A stretch of 64,000 bases of DNA, taken from NCBI RefSeq assembly GCF_030413175.1, contig NZ_CP129212.1, forward strand, positions 2,852,001 to 2,916,000, in the 5' to 3' direction. This stretch comes from Bradyrhizobium roseum (GTDB lineage Bacteria > Pseudomonadota > Alphaproteobacteria > Rhizobiales > Xanthobacteraceae). Each line of letters opens with the position of its first letter. Position 1 is the stretch's first letter. Below, piece after piece: positions 22,263-30,778 of the stretch. The position numbers and the translations under genes were made by a program. The notes under the pieces are model-generated. The model saw only the letters and a program-made list of their open reading frames with translations, ran no database searches and was not told where the DNA came from.

Positions 22263-22623
22263 GCGGTCAGAGACGGCGGAGGTGTCCGGCGACGGGCAAT
22301 GGATTCCGGTCTGCGGTCTCAGCCGGCTGATTTCGCAGACCATCGTCTGCGTCCGCGTCACCGGTATCGATGCGATCCTGATCTGGAGCGAAGGCCGCGT
22401 GGTCGCCTGCGAACGGATCTGTCCGCACGAGCAAGCGGATCTCAGCCTTGGCCATTTGGCGGGAGGACGCTTGTTCTGCCCTCGTCACGCGGCCTCGTTT
22501 GATCTCCGCAGCGGCCGGATGTCCTATGGCTGGCCGGGCCGGCCGTTGCGGCTGTTCCCGGTCCGGATCAGGGACGATCAGGTCTGGATGGATGCGAACG
22601 CGATCAAGCCGCAGGTAAATTAA
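22228..22623 (+). CDS. Rieske 2Fe-2S ferredoxin-like protein
   Basis: A 131-residue soluble Rieske protein. It has both cluster motifs, C-P-H (ERICPHEQADLSLG) and C-P-R-H (RLFCPRHAASFDL), then a C-terminal beta-strand block as in small ferredoxin components of oxygenases or nitrite reductase NirD-like proteins. It begins inside the end of the LivF gene and is the last gene of the operon, so it may supply electrons to, or accept them from, the molybdenum hydroxylase or a missing oxygenase. Its stop overlaps the convergent hydrolase stop by 4 nt. Confidence 0.85.
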   Translation: MSMCEKPTLADKRSETAEVSGDGQWIPVCGLSRLISQTIVCVRVTGIDAILIWSEGRVVACERICPHEQADLSLGHLAGGRLFCPRHAASFDLRSGRMSYGWPGRPLRLFPVRIRDDQVWMDANAIKPQVN

Positions 22624-23495
22624 ACCAGCTGTCGAGCGATCTCGACCAGCGCGCCGTCAGGCCGCCGCAGGTGCTCCAGGATGCTGAAATGGTTCGCACC
22701 TTCGATCGGGAACAGGCCGCCCGGCGCGTTCGCGGCCGTGCGCGCTTCGTGGAGCCTGATCGAGTCGAAGACCAGCGCCGGCAGTTCGGCCGCGCCGTAG
22801 GCGATGGCAAGCCGCTTGTGGACCACAGGCAGGCGCAGCGGCGAAAGCGTTTCGATTTCGCGGTCGGTCAGCTTCAGCGCGTTGTTCAGGCCGGTATCGC
22901 GGATCGGCGCCAGGTCGTACACGCCTGAGATCGCCAGCCCCGCGGCGACGCGCGGGTGGTCGAGCGCCATCGCGACGAGGTGGCCGCCGGCCGACCAGCC
23001 AGAGAGCACGACCGGCCCCGCGATGCCGTAAGATACGCCGTTCCGGTCCAGCCAGTCGAGCGACTGCGATATCTCCTTCACGATCTCGGTCAATGAAACC
23101 TCCGGCGCCAGCGAATATCCGGGAATGGCAACCGACCAGCCATGCGCGGCGACGCCCTCGACCAGCATGGCGAACACGTCGCGCGAGTTGCGCTGCCAGT
23201 AGCCGCCATGCAGGAACACCAGGCAGGGTGCGGCCTTGTCGGCGGCCGGATAGAGATCGATTTTCGTCCTGTCGCGGTCGCCATAGGGAATATCGAGAAA
23301 GGCCTTGCGGCTGGCGCGCAGCGCTTCGGATCGCTGGTTCCTCTCGGCGATCAGCGCCGCGCTGTTTTTCACTGCCGCATTGTTGTCATAGGCGGCGTCG
23401 CGCTCAGCCTGCGAAAGGGCGCCCCAGTTCAGCCGGGGGTCGAGCGTTTTGTCCTTCGAGATATCAGTCACGTCCAGTACTCCCGCGGAAGCCAA
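22620..23495 (-). CDS. Alpha/beta hydrolase, kynurenine formamidase/carboxylesterase-like
   Basis: This 291-residue alpha/beta hydrolase has the oxyanion motif HGGYW (residues 96-100) and the nucleophile elbow SGWSAGGH with S168. The H-G-G-Y-W form is typical of arylformamidase (KynB-like BNA7) and HSL-type esterases. A late D-x-x-R segment and H (EGANHFSIL) supply the rest of the triad. The N-terminal 60 residues (DPRLNWGALSQAERDAAYDN) match the cap region of this subgroup. It converges on the Rieske gene and is divergent from an SDR gene. Substrate probably a formamide or ester. Confidence 0.85.
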   Translation of the reverse strand: MASAGVLDVTDISKDKTLDPRLNWGALSQAERDAAYDNNAAVKNSAALIAERNQRSEALRASRKAFLDIPYGDRDRTKIDLYPAADKAAPCLVFLHGGYWQRNSRDVFAMLVEGVAAHGWSVAIPGYSLAPEVSLTEIVKEISQSLDWLDRNGVSYGIAGPVVLSGWSAGGHLVAMALDHPRVAAGLAISGVYDLAPIRDTGLNNALKLTDREIETLSPLRLPVVHKRLAIAYGAAELPALVFDSIRLHEARTAANAPGGLFPIEGANHFSILEHLRRPDGALVEIARQLV

Positions 23496-23662
23496 AGTGT
23501 ATCGTTACCAGTGCGCTGCCCAGCGACGATCGCCGGCGTCGCCTGTCCGGATGGCTCCATGCAATTCCGGGGCCTCAACGGCTTGAATCCGGACGCCAGG
23601 TTCTATCTTTTCCCGGACTGTTCTGCTTTTGTGGGGGTGGGGACAGCCGGATGAATCGTTAA

Positions 23663-24430
23663 ATGGCATTTGAACTATTCGACTTGACGGGCAAGCGGGT
23701 GCTGGTCACCGGATCGTCGCAAGGCATCGGTTTTGCGCTTGCACAAGGGCTCGCTGAACACCGCGCCGAAATCGTCCTCAACGGCCGCGACGCCGACAAG
23801 CTCGGCAAGGCCGCGGCCAGACTGACCGACGCCGGGCACAAGGTGTCGGTGGCCGGTTTTGATGTGACGAACGCGCAAGCGGCAAAAGAAGGCGTCGATG
23901 GGATCGAGCAGACCATCGGCGCGATCGATATTCTCGTCAACAACGCCGGCATGCAGTTCCGTTCCCCGCTGGAGGATTTTCCGGTCGAGAAGTGGGAGCA
24001 ATTGCTCGCCACCAATATCTCCAGCGCGTTCTATGTCGGCCAGGCCGTTGCCCGGCACATGATCCCGCGCGGCCGGGGCAAGATCATCAATATCGCTTCC
24101 GTGCAAAGCGAACTGGCGCGACCGGGTATCGCGCCTTACACGGCGACCAAAGGTGCGATCAAGAACCTGACCCGCGGCATGTGCACCGACTGGGCGAAAT
24201 ACGGCCTGCAGGTCAACGCCATCGCGCCGGGCTACTTCAAGACGCCGCTCAACCAGGCGCTGGTCGACAACCCGGAGTTCTCGACCTGGCTGGAAAAGCG
24301 CACCCCGGCCGCCCGATGGGGCGATGTCGAGGAACTGGTCGGTGCGGCCGTGTTTCTGTCCGGCAAGGCGTCGTCCTTCGTCAACGGCCACACGCTCTAT
24401 GTCGATGGCGGGATCACCGTCAGTCTTTGA
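23663..24430 (+). CDS. SDR oxidoreductase, gluconate 5-dehydrogenase-like
   Basis: This 255-residue classical short-chain dehydrogenase has the cofactor motif TGSSQGIG (residues 16-23), NNAG near 94, and catalytic S146, Y159 and K163 (YTATK). The stretch TRGMCTDWAKYGLQVNAIAP followed by GYFKTPLN resembles gluconate 5-dehydrogenase/IdnO proteins. The NADP/NAD preference is not decided by the visible residues. The start ATG has little Shine-Dalgarno. It converges with a Bug-family binding-protein gene 12 nt away. Confidence 0.88.
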   Translation: MAFELFDLTGKRVLVTGSSQGIGFALAQGLAEHRAEIVLNGRDADKLGKAAARLTDAGHKVSVAGFDVTNAQAAKEGVDGIEQTIGAIDILVNNAGMQFRSPLEDFPVEKWEQLLATNISSAFYVGQAVARHMIPRGRGKIINIASVQSELARPGIAPYTATKGAIKNLTRGMCTDWAKYGLQVNAIAPGYFKTPLNQALVDNPEFSTWLEKRTPAARWGDVEELVGAAVFLSGKASSFVNGHTLYVDGGITVSL

Positions 24431-24442
24431 CGCCGCGGATCG

Positions 24443-25414
24443 TTACTGCGGCGTGATGCCGGCGTCCTTGATGATCTTGTCCCACTTCACGATTTCGGCC
24501 TTGAGAAAGCTTTCCAGCGCCGCGGGCGTGGCGCGCTCTTCCTCGACCGGCGCCATGCTGAGTTCGGCGAAACGGTTGACCAGCGGAGGGTCCTTCAGCG
24601 CCTTCTGCAGGGCGCCGACCAGCGCATCGACGATCGGTTTGGGCGTGTTCTTCGGCGCGTACAGCCCATACCAGGTTGTGACGTCGAACTTGGGAACGCC
24701 GGCCTCGGCCGCAGTCGGGAGGTTCGGCAAGGTCGGCACCCGCTTCTTGCTGGTGATGGCGTAACCAGGGATGGTGCCGGCCTGGATATAGGGCGTCGGC
24801 CCGGTGGCGGGATCGCAATAGACGTCGATGTGGCCGGCGATGATGTCGTTCAGCGCGGGGCCGCCGCCCTTGTAGTAAATTGGCGTCAGTTTGCTTTCGA
24901 TCGCGCTCATGAACATCAGGCCGCACAGATGCGACGCCGAGCCGAGCCCGACATTGCCGTAGGTCACCTTGTCGCCTTGCGTGCGCACATAGGAGACCAA
25001 CTCCTTCAAATCCTTGGCCGGGAAATTGGCGCGCGCGACCAAAATCATCGGCACGTCGGTGACGAGACCGATCGGGGCAAAATCGCCGACCGGATCGAAC
25101 GGCAGTTTGGCGTAAAGCGCGGGCGCGGTCGCCTGGCCGACATGCATCAGCAGGATGGTGTAGCCGTCGGGCGCCGCCTTGGCGACGCGGTTGGTTCCGA
25201 GCGTGCCGCCGGCGCCGACGACGTTTTCGACCACGATGCTTTGCTTCAGCGTCGCGCTCATCGACGTTCCGAGCAGGCGGGCGATGACGTCACCCGGGCC
25301 ACCGGCGGAGAAGGGGACGACCATCGTGATCGGCCGGCTCGGAAAATCCTGGGCGTGCGCCGGCAGTGCCGGCAAAAGCAACAGCATCAACAAAACGCGT
25401 TTTACAAAATTCAT
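24443..25414 (-). CDS. Bug-family tripartite tricarboxylate (TTT) substrate-binding protein
   Basis: This 323-residue periplasmic receptor has a signal peptide (MNFVKRVLLMLLLLPALPAH, AQ). The Bug hallmark motifs are FPSRPITMVVPFSAGGPGD near the mature start and VVENVVGAGGTLGTNRVAKA. Such proteins bind carboxylates and usually feed TctAB-type permeases, which are often elsewhere in the genome; none is in the window. The ATG at 25414 follows AGGAAA, and the longer frame to 25477 lacks a better start. An inverted repeat lies just upstream, between this gene and the GntR gene on the same strand. Confidence 0.9.
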   Translation of the reverse strand: MNFVKRVLLMLLLLPALPAHAQDFPSRPITMVVPFSAGGPGDVIARLLGTSMSATLKQSIVVENVVGAGGTLGTNRVAKAAPDGYTILLMHVGQATAPALYAKLPFDPVGDFAPIGLVTDVPMILVARANFPAKDLKELVSYVRTQGDKVTYGNVGLGSASHLCGLMFMSAIESKLTPIYYKGGGPALNDIIAGHIDVYCDPATGPTPYIQAGTIPGYAITSKKRVPTLPNLPTAAEAGVPKFDVTTWYGLYAPKNTPKPIVDALVGALQKALKDPPLVNRFAELSMAPVEEERATPAALESFLKAEIVKWDKIIKDAGITPQ

Positions 25415-25454
25415 GGCCGTTTCCTGTCGCCTCCCTGGCGCTTTTTGTTTAGTT

Positions 25455-25468
25455 CGACCGAACGGTCG
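25455..25468. promoter_or_regulatory. Palindrome between the GntR gene and the Bug-protein gene
   Basis: CGACCG-AA-CGGTCG is a perfect 6-bp inverted repeat, 41 bp upstream of the Bug-protein start and 5 bp after the GntR gene stop. It may be a GntR (FadR-type) operator or a short terminator. Confidence 0.4.
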
Positions 25469-25473
25469 TCGGG

Positions 25474-26190
25474 TCATTCATCCGCCGTCGCCTTTTCGTT
25501 CGACGCGGACGACTGCTCGATCATGCTGAGCGCGGCGACCGCCGCCGCATTGATATGATCGACGCAGCATTTCTCGGCGAGATCGGGATCGCCGCTCTGG
25601 ATCGCGCGCCAGATCGCGGTGACCTCGCGCAGGCTCTTGTTGATCCGTTTGGGCTGCGACATCGAGGTGATGCGCAGCAGCGTGATCCGGTCGTGCAGTG
25701 GCCTGAGCATTCGCTCGATGAAGGCGTTCTGGCAGCCACCGATCAGCGCGGCGTAAAACTCGGTCTTGGCCTCCAGCGCCGTCATCAGGTCGCCGTCGGC
25801 AAACGCGGCCTTTAATTTGGTCAGCGCGTCGCCGATCCGGCGTACGACGGCCGGATCGTGCAGCCGTGCGCATTCCCGGCCGGCAAAGCCCTCCAGAACG
25901 GCGCGCGCCGCATAGAGCTGCTTGGCTTCCTCGAGGCTGATGGTGCTGACGACGGGGCCGCGGTGGGGGACGGTGTTGACCAGCCCGTCGGCCTCCAGCA
26001 GCCGGAGCGCCTCGCGGATCGAGGGGCGGCTGACGCCGGTCATCTCGCAGAGCTCGCGCTCGATCAGTCGCTGGCCCGGCTTCAGGGTACCGGACATGAT
26101 CGCCTCGCGCAGTTTTTGCGCGACCATCGAGCGGACGGTCGGAACGTCCTCGATCCGGAGCGTGGATTGCAGTTCACCGCGTTTGTCCAT
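25474..26190 (-). CDS. GntR-family transcriptional regulator (FCD/FadR subfamily)
   Basis: This 238-residue regulator has an N-terminal winged helix (about 18-85: KLREAIMSGTLKPGQRLIER, then ELCEMTGVSRPSIREALRLL) and a C-terminal all-helical FCD domain (about 95-220). The latter has the metal-ligand pattern of the family, including E/D near EAKTEFYAALIGG and H near CCVDHINAA. It lies between the Bug protein and an SDR/CMD/ABC cluster, all on the minus strand. It probably responds to an organic acid and controls one or both groups. Confidence 0.9.
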   Translation of the reverse strand: MDKRGELQSTLRIEDVPTVRSMVAQKLREAIMSGTLKPGQRLIERELCEMTGVSRPSIREALRLLEADGLVNTVPHRGPVVSTISLEEAKQLYAARAVLEGFAGRECARLHDPAVVRRIGDALTKLKAAFADGDLMTALEAKTEFYAALIGGCQNAFIERMLRPLHDRITLLRITSMSQPKRINKSLREVTAIWRAIQSGDPDLAEKCCVDHINAAAVAALSMIEQSSASNEKATADE

Positions 26191-26322
26191 TGTCTACCGC
26201 CTTGGTCCCGCCATGGGTTCAACAGCGATTTACGGGCAGAATCATCATCCCGGCAATCTGAACATGGGCGACTGGTCCAATGGGAGGCGCTCGACCGCGC
26301 CATGTGAGACGGGCGTCGATCT

Positions 26323-27102
26323 TCATGCGACAGACCAGCCCCCATCGATCGGCAGCGTCGCGCCGGTGATGTCCTGCCCAGCCGGGCTGCACAGGAATAC
26401 CGCCATCGCGCCGACGGCCTGCAGCGGGATGAACCGCCGGGTCGGCTGGCGGCTGGCCAGATAGTCGCTGGTGGTATCCTCGATGGCGCGGCCTTCGCGG
26501 GCGGCGATGTCTGCGATCTTTCCCTGGATGGCCGGGGTCGGCAGCGTGCCCGGGCAGAGCGCGTTGCAGGTGACTCCGGTTCTTGCCGTCTCGATCGCTA
26601 CCGCGCGGGTGACGCCGAGGATGGCCGTCTTGGTGGTCACGTAATCGATACGGTCGGCGACGGCGCGGGTCGAATAGATCGAGGCCATGTTGATGATGCG
26701 GCCCCAGCCTCGCGCCTTCATGCCGGGCACAGCGAGGCGGATCAGGTGGAACGGGGCCGACAGATTGACGGCAAGCGCCTCGTCCCATCGTTCCGGAGGG
26801 AAGTCTTCGACCGGTGAGAAATGCCGCACCACCGCATTGTTCACGAGGATATCGACGCCGCCGATGCGGGTGAGCAGGTCCGCCATCATGGTCTCGATGG
26901 CGGAGCGCTGCGACAGGTCGGCGGCGACGCTGATCGCCTCGACGCCAAACTGCGCGCGAAGACGATCCCGCGCCGCGGCCGGTTCGACCAGATCGTGCAG
27001 GACAATATTGGCGCCCGCGCCGGCAAGGCTTTCGGCCATGGCGAGGCCGAGACCTGCCGTTGCCCCGGTCACGAGCGCCCATCTGTCCTTCAGCATCGGC
27101 AT
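26323..27102 (-). CDS. SDR oxidoreductase, 3-hydroxybutyrate dehydrogenase-like
   Basis: This 259-residue short-chain dehydrogenase has the cofactor loop TGATAGLG (13-20), catalytic S141, Y154 and K158 (YVTTK), and NNAV in place of the usual NNAG at about 88-91. The EDTTSDYLASRQPTRRFIPL segment and C-terminal DGGWSVA resemble D-3-hydroxybutyrate dehydrogenases. It is followed on the minus strand by the GntR gene and preceded, 9 nt away, by the CMD gene, so the two are probably co-transcribed. Physiological substrate unknown. Confidence 0.88.
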   Translation of the reverse strand: MPMLKDRWALVTGATAGLGLAMAESLAGAGANIVLHDLVEPAAARDRLRAQFGVEAISVAADLSQRSAIETMMADLLTRIGGVDILVNNAVVRHFSPVEDFPPERWDEALAVNLSAPFHLIRLAVPGMKARGWGRIINMASIYSTRAVADRIDYVTTKTAILGVTRAVAIETARTGVTCNALCPGTLPTPAIQGKIADIAAREGRAIEDTTSDYLASRQPTRRFIPLQAVGAMAVFLCSPAGQDITGATLPIDGGWSVA

Positions 27103-27111
27103 GCGTCCCGG

Positions 27112-27492
27112 TTACTTCTTGTCCAGTTCGGCGAACACTTCCTTGGCATTCCGGAAGGCATCGACGCCGGCCGGGACGCCGCAATAGATCGCAACCTGCA
27201 TGAACACCTCGCGGATTTCTTCGCGCGTCGCGCCGTTGGTCAGCGCGCCCTTGATATGGGTCTTGAGTTCCTGCGGCCGGTTCAGCGCGCACAGCATCGC
27301 GAGGTTGAGGAAGCTGCGGGTCTTGTGCGTGATGCCGTCGCGGCCCCAGACGTAGCCCCAGCAATATTCCGTCGTCAGGTCCTGCATCGGCCGGTTGAAG
27401 TCGTCGGCCGAGGCGATCGCCTTGTCGACGAATTCGTTACCGAGCACGCTCTTGCGGATTTCGAGGCCGCGATCGTAAGTCGCCTTGTCCAT
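27112..27492 (-). CDS. Carboxymuconolactone decarboxylase (CMD)-family protein, copy 1
   Basis: This 126-residue protein is of normal length for PcaC-type CMD proteins and carries EYCWGYVWGRDGITHKTRSF, LNLAMLCALNRPQELKTHIK, and EIREVFMQVAIYCGVPAGVD. True PcaC decarboxylates gamma-carboxymuconolactone in protocatechuate breakdown. The absence of other pca genes here suggests a related activity on a different lactone or hydroxy acid. A clear paralogue lies at 37451-37828. It sits 12 nt downstream of the ABC binding-protein gene on the same strand. Confidence 0.88.
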   Translation of the reverse strand: MDKATYDRGLEIRKSVLGNEFVDKAIASADDFNRPMQDLTTEYCWGYVWGRDGITHKTRSFLNLAMLCALNRPQELKTHIKGALTNGATREEIREVFMQVAIYCGVPAGVDAFRNAKEVFAELDKK

Positions 27493-27504
27493 GCTGCTTT
27501 CCTT

Positions 27505-28740
27505 CTAGTTTTTCGGCCAGAACGGCTGGGACAGCGCCAGTTGCGGCGGGAACACCGTGACTGGAACGCCGGTCTGCCACTGCACGATGGTCATGCCGGC
27601 GCCGACGCGGCGGCCTTTTTCGTCGAACTTGATTTCGCCGAGCGGGTAGTATTTCGAGGGACCGGCATCCAAGGTGCGCAGCGCTTCGCCCACCGCGACG
27701 CGATCGGCCTTGCCGGCCTTTTCAAGCGCGTCCTTGATCACCCACATGTCGCCATAGGTGGAGATCGCGTTCTGCGTCATCCACGGCTCCTTGTAGCGGG
27801 TCTTCAGTTCGGCGATCAGCGCCTCGTGCCCCTTGGCGCCCCAGCTGGCGACGCAGGTGAGAAGTCCCTGCAGCAATTCCGGGCTGACGGTCTGCAGCAT
27901 GTCGGGCTCGGCGATGGCGATGCCGAACGAGATCGTCGGAATCTTGCCCTGGCCGAGGCCGAACTCGTTCATCTTTTCCAGCAGCAGTTTGGCGTCGGAA
28001 ATCACGGTCGGCAGGAAGAACAGCAGGTCGGGCCGGGCCGAGCGGACTTTCTGCACCAGCGAGGTGGCGTCGGCGAGCGGCGGGGTGAAGGTTTCGTCGA
28101 CAATCAGCTGCAGTCCGTTTTCTGCGAGCAGGCCGTCGCGCATCGCCTTGGCCGAGGACACCGAGGCCGCGGTGTTGTCGGTGACGATGGCAACGGTTTT
28201 GGGCCGCTTGCCGGAAGCCGTTTCCGCAAGCTTGACAATCTGGGGCAGGGCCTGCCTCGCCTGCGAGCCCGCGGTGGCCGAAGTCTGGAACACGTATTTG
28301 AAGCCGCGATCGGTGATCGCGTCCGAGTAGGAGAGGGTGAGCACCGGCAGGTTGGCCCGCTCCGTGACTTCGGTAACCGCCAGTGTGAACGAACTCAGAT
28401 AGGCGCCGCTGGCGGCGACCATATCGGTTTCCTGCGCCACCATGCGCTGCGCGGCGTTCTTGGCCTTTTCGGTGGTGTCGCCGGAATCCAGCACCACCAG
28501 TTTCATCTTGGCGCCGCCGAGCGCCTTGATGCCGCCCTGGGCGTTGATGTGATCGACCGCCATCTCCGCGCCGTGGCGCATCACGGTGCCCGGGCGCGTG
28601 TAGAGGCCGGAGACCGGCACCAGCAATCCGACCTTCACTTCTGCCGGCTGTTGCGCCCAGGCGCGGGTCGCGAGCAGGCCGGCGGATGCGCCGGCCAGCA
28701 GGCTGCGCCGCGTCAAGGCGGCCTTGGTAATTTTCGTCAT
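27505..28740 (-). CDS. Branched-chain-type ABC substrate-binding protein, Tat-like signal (copy A)
   Basis: A 411-residue Peripla_BP_6 protein. The N terminus ALTRRSLLAGASAGLLATRA carries a twin-arginine motif and ends in AWAQ, so export as a folded protein is likely. The mature start VKVGLLVPVSGLYTRPGTVM is typical. A close paralogue is encoded immediately upstream at 28780-30036. The pair could give one importer two ligand ranges. The CMD gene follows on the same strand. Confidence 0.9.
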   Translation of the reverse strand: MTKITKAALTRRSLLAGASAGLLATRAWAQQPAEVKVGLLVPVSGLYTRPGTVMRHGAEMAVDHINAQGGIKALGGAKMKLVVLDSGDTTEKAKNAAQRMVAQETDMVAASGAYLSSFTLAVTEVTERANLPVLTLSYSDAITDRGFKYVFQTSATAGSQARQALPQIVKLAETASGKRPKTVAIVTDNTAASVSSAKAMRDGLLAENGLQLIVDETFTPPLADATSLVQKVRSARPDLLFFLPTVISDAKLLLEKMNEFGLGQGKIPTISFGIAIAEPDMLQTVSPELLQGLLTCVASWGAKGHEALIAELKTRYKEPWMTQNAISTYGDMWVIKDALEKAGKADRVAVGEALRTLDAGPSKYYPLGEIKFDEKGRRVGAGMTIVQWQTGVPVTVFPPQLALSQPFWPKN

Positions 28741-28779
28741 GACACTTCCTCCCTTTATGTTTTTTGAGACGATCGGTAG

Positions 28780-30036
28780 TCAGGACTTCTTCGGCCAAAA
28801 CGGAGATGCCTGGGCGAGGTCGGACGGATAGACCGTGACCGGCACGCCGTTCTGCCACTGCACGATGACGACGCCGGCGCCGACACGCCGGCCCTTTTCG
28901 TCGAACTTCAACTGGCCGCCGGGATAGTATTTGGCGGGGCCGCCATCCATGGTGCGGAACGCCTCGGCGACGGCGAGGCGATCGGCCTTGCCCGCCTTTT
29001 CAAGCGCTTCCTTCATCAGCCACATGTCGCCATAGGTCGAGATGACGTTCTGCGTCGCCCACGGCTCTTTGTACTTGGTCTTCAGTTCGGCGATGATGTC
29101 CTCATGCCCCTTGCAGCCCCAGTTGGCGACGATGGTCATGATGCCCTGGACGACTTCGGGCGTGACGCTTTGCAGCATGTCCGGCTCGGCAATGGTGATG
29201 CTGAAGGACACCGTCGGGATCTTGCCTTGGCCGAGGCCGAACTCGTTGATCTTCTCAAGGCCGAGCTTGGCGTCGGAGACCGCGTTCGGCATGAACAGCA
29301 GCAAATCGGGCCTTGCCGACCTGACCTTCTGGATCAGTGGCGTGGCGTCGGCCAGCGGCGGAGTCCAGACTTCCTCGACGACGAGCTGAAGGCCTTCCTG
29401 TGCGAGCAGCTTTTCCTTCAGCGCCTTGGCGGTCGCGACCGAAGTCGCGGTGTTGTCCATCAGCATCGCCACCGTCTTCGGCCGCTTGCCGGAAGCCTTT
29501 TCCGCAAGCTTCATCAACTCGGGCAGACCGAGCTGGGACTGCACGCTGGCGGGCGCGGCGGTCTGGAAGATGAACTTGAAGCCGCGATCGGTCAGCAGAT
29601 CCGAATAGGACAGGGTGAGCACCGGCAGTTGCGCGCGTTCCGTCACCTCGGTGACGGCGAGCGTGAACGAGCTCAGATAGGAGCCCGTCGCTGCCACGAG
29701 GTCGGTCTCCTGCGCGACCATGCGCTGCGCGGCATTCTTGGCCTTCTCCGTGGTGTCACCGCAGTCGATCACGACCAGCTTCATCTTGGCGCCGCCGAGC
29801 GACTTGATGCCGCCCTGCGCGTTGATGTGCTCGATGCCCATCTCGGCGCCCATCTTCATCACCTGGCCGGGGCGGGTGTAGATGCCGGACAGCGGCACGA
29901 TCAATCCGACCTTGACCTCGGCCGGGGCTTGCGCGCGCGCCACCGTCGACAGTCCCATCGCGGCGGCGCCGGAGAGCACGGTTCGCCGCGTCAGCGACGT
30001 CTTCGAGATTTTTCCGGATGAATTATCCTGGCCCAT
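28780..30036 (-). CDS. Branched-chain-type ABC substrate-binding protein, Tat-like signal (copy B)
   Basis: This 418-residue paralogue of the neighbouring protein has the same layout: twin-arginine N terminus (SKTSLTRRTVLSGAAAMGLS), AQ cleavage, then VKVGLIVPLSGIYTRPGQVM. The central DPxW-rich lobe and the QWQNGVPVTVYPSDLAQASP C terminus align with copy A. The ATG at 30036 is chosen over the open frame from 30162 because GGGAGAACG lies directly upstream. It belongs to the import operon that ends at 27505. Confidence 0.9.
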   Translation of the reverse strand: MGQDNSSGKISKTSLTRRTVLSGAAAMGLSTVARAQAPAEVKVGLIVPLSGIYTRPGQVMKMGAEMGIEHINAQGGIKSLGGAKMKLVVIDCGDTTEKAKNAAQRMVAQETDLVAATGSYLSSFTLAVTEVTERAQLPVLTLSYSDLLTDRGFKFIFQTAAPASVQSQLGLPELMKLAEKASGKRPKTVAMLMDNTATSVATAKALKEKLLAQEGLQLVVEEVWTPPLADATPLIQKVRSARPDLLLFMPNAVSDAKLGLEKINEFGLGQGKIPTVSFSITIAEPDMLQSVTPEVVQGIMTIVANWGCKGHEDIIAELKTKYKEPWATQNVISTYGDMWLMKEALEKAGKADRLAVAEAFRTMDGGPAKYYPGGQLKFDEKGRRVGAGVVIVQWQNGVPVTVYPSDLAQASPFWPKKS

Positions 30037-30070
30037 TTTTCGTTCTCCCAATTTTGTTGTTTGTCGTTGG

Positions 30071-30778
30071 TTACATGCCGAGATAGGCCTTGCGGATGCG
30101 GTCGTCCGCCCGCAGGGTCTGGTTATTGCCTTCGAGCGCGACACGGCCGGCTTCGAGCACATAGCCGTGATCGGCGGATTCGAGCGCCTCCGCCACGCGC
30201 TGTTCGACCAAGAGGATCGTCAACTTCGATTGGCGGCGGATTTCGATCAGCCGCTCGAAGATGAAATCGGCGGTGGTGGGTGCCAATCCCATCGAGGGTT
30301 CATCGAGCATCAGCAGCTTTGGCGACGAGGCGAGGCCGCGGCCGATCGCCAGCATCTGCTGCTGTCCACCCGACAATGTGCCGGCGAACTGGCCGCGGCG
30401 TTCGGCCAGGATCGGAAGCCATTCGAAGATGCGCTGAATGTTGTGCTTCCAGTCGCGTCGTCCCGCCTCGGTCATCGCGCCCATTTCGAGGTTTTCCATC
30501 ACGGTGAGCGACGGAAACACCTGGCGGCCTTCCGGCACGTGGGCGATGCCGAGATGGGCGCGTTGTGCGGGCTGGATCGACAGCAGGTCGTGGTCCCCGA
30601 AGGTGATCTTCCCCGCGCTGGGGCGCACGATTCCCGAGATGGTCTTGAACAGCGTGGTCTTGCCGGCGCCGTTCGGGCCGACGATGGCGACGAACTGGCC
30701 TTCCTCGACCTTGATCGAAACGCCGTTCAGGACGGGAATGGCCGAGTAGCCGGATGTCAGCCCTTCAATGCGGAGCAT
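30071..30778 (-). CDS. Branched-chain-type ABC ATPase, LivF type
   Basis: This 235-residue ATPase has Walker A GPNGAGKTT, GIAHVPEGRQVFPSLTVMEN, signature TLSGGQQQMLAIGRGL and Walker B LLMLDEPSMGLAP. It overlaps the end of the upstream LivM-LivG fusion gene by 14 nt, so translation is probably coupled. It would work with the ATPase half of that fusion. Confidence 0.93.
   Translation of the reverse strand: MLRIEGLTSGYSAIPVLNGVSIKVEEGQFVAIVGPNGAGKTTLFKTISGIVRPSAGKITFGDHDLLSIQPAQRAHLGIAHVPEGRQVFPSLTVMENLEMGAMTEAGRRDWKHNIQRIFEWLPILAERRGQFAGTLSGGQQQMLAIGRGLASSPKLLMLDEPSMGLAPTTADFIFERLIEIRRQSKLTILLVEQRVAEALESADHGYVLEAGRVALEGNNQTLRADDRIRKAYLGM

Noticed and set aside
26821..28767. 648-codon plus-strand open frame opposite SDR, CMD and ABC receptor genes
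   Set aside because: It spans three genuine minus-strand genes and has no domain or start signal.
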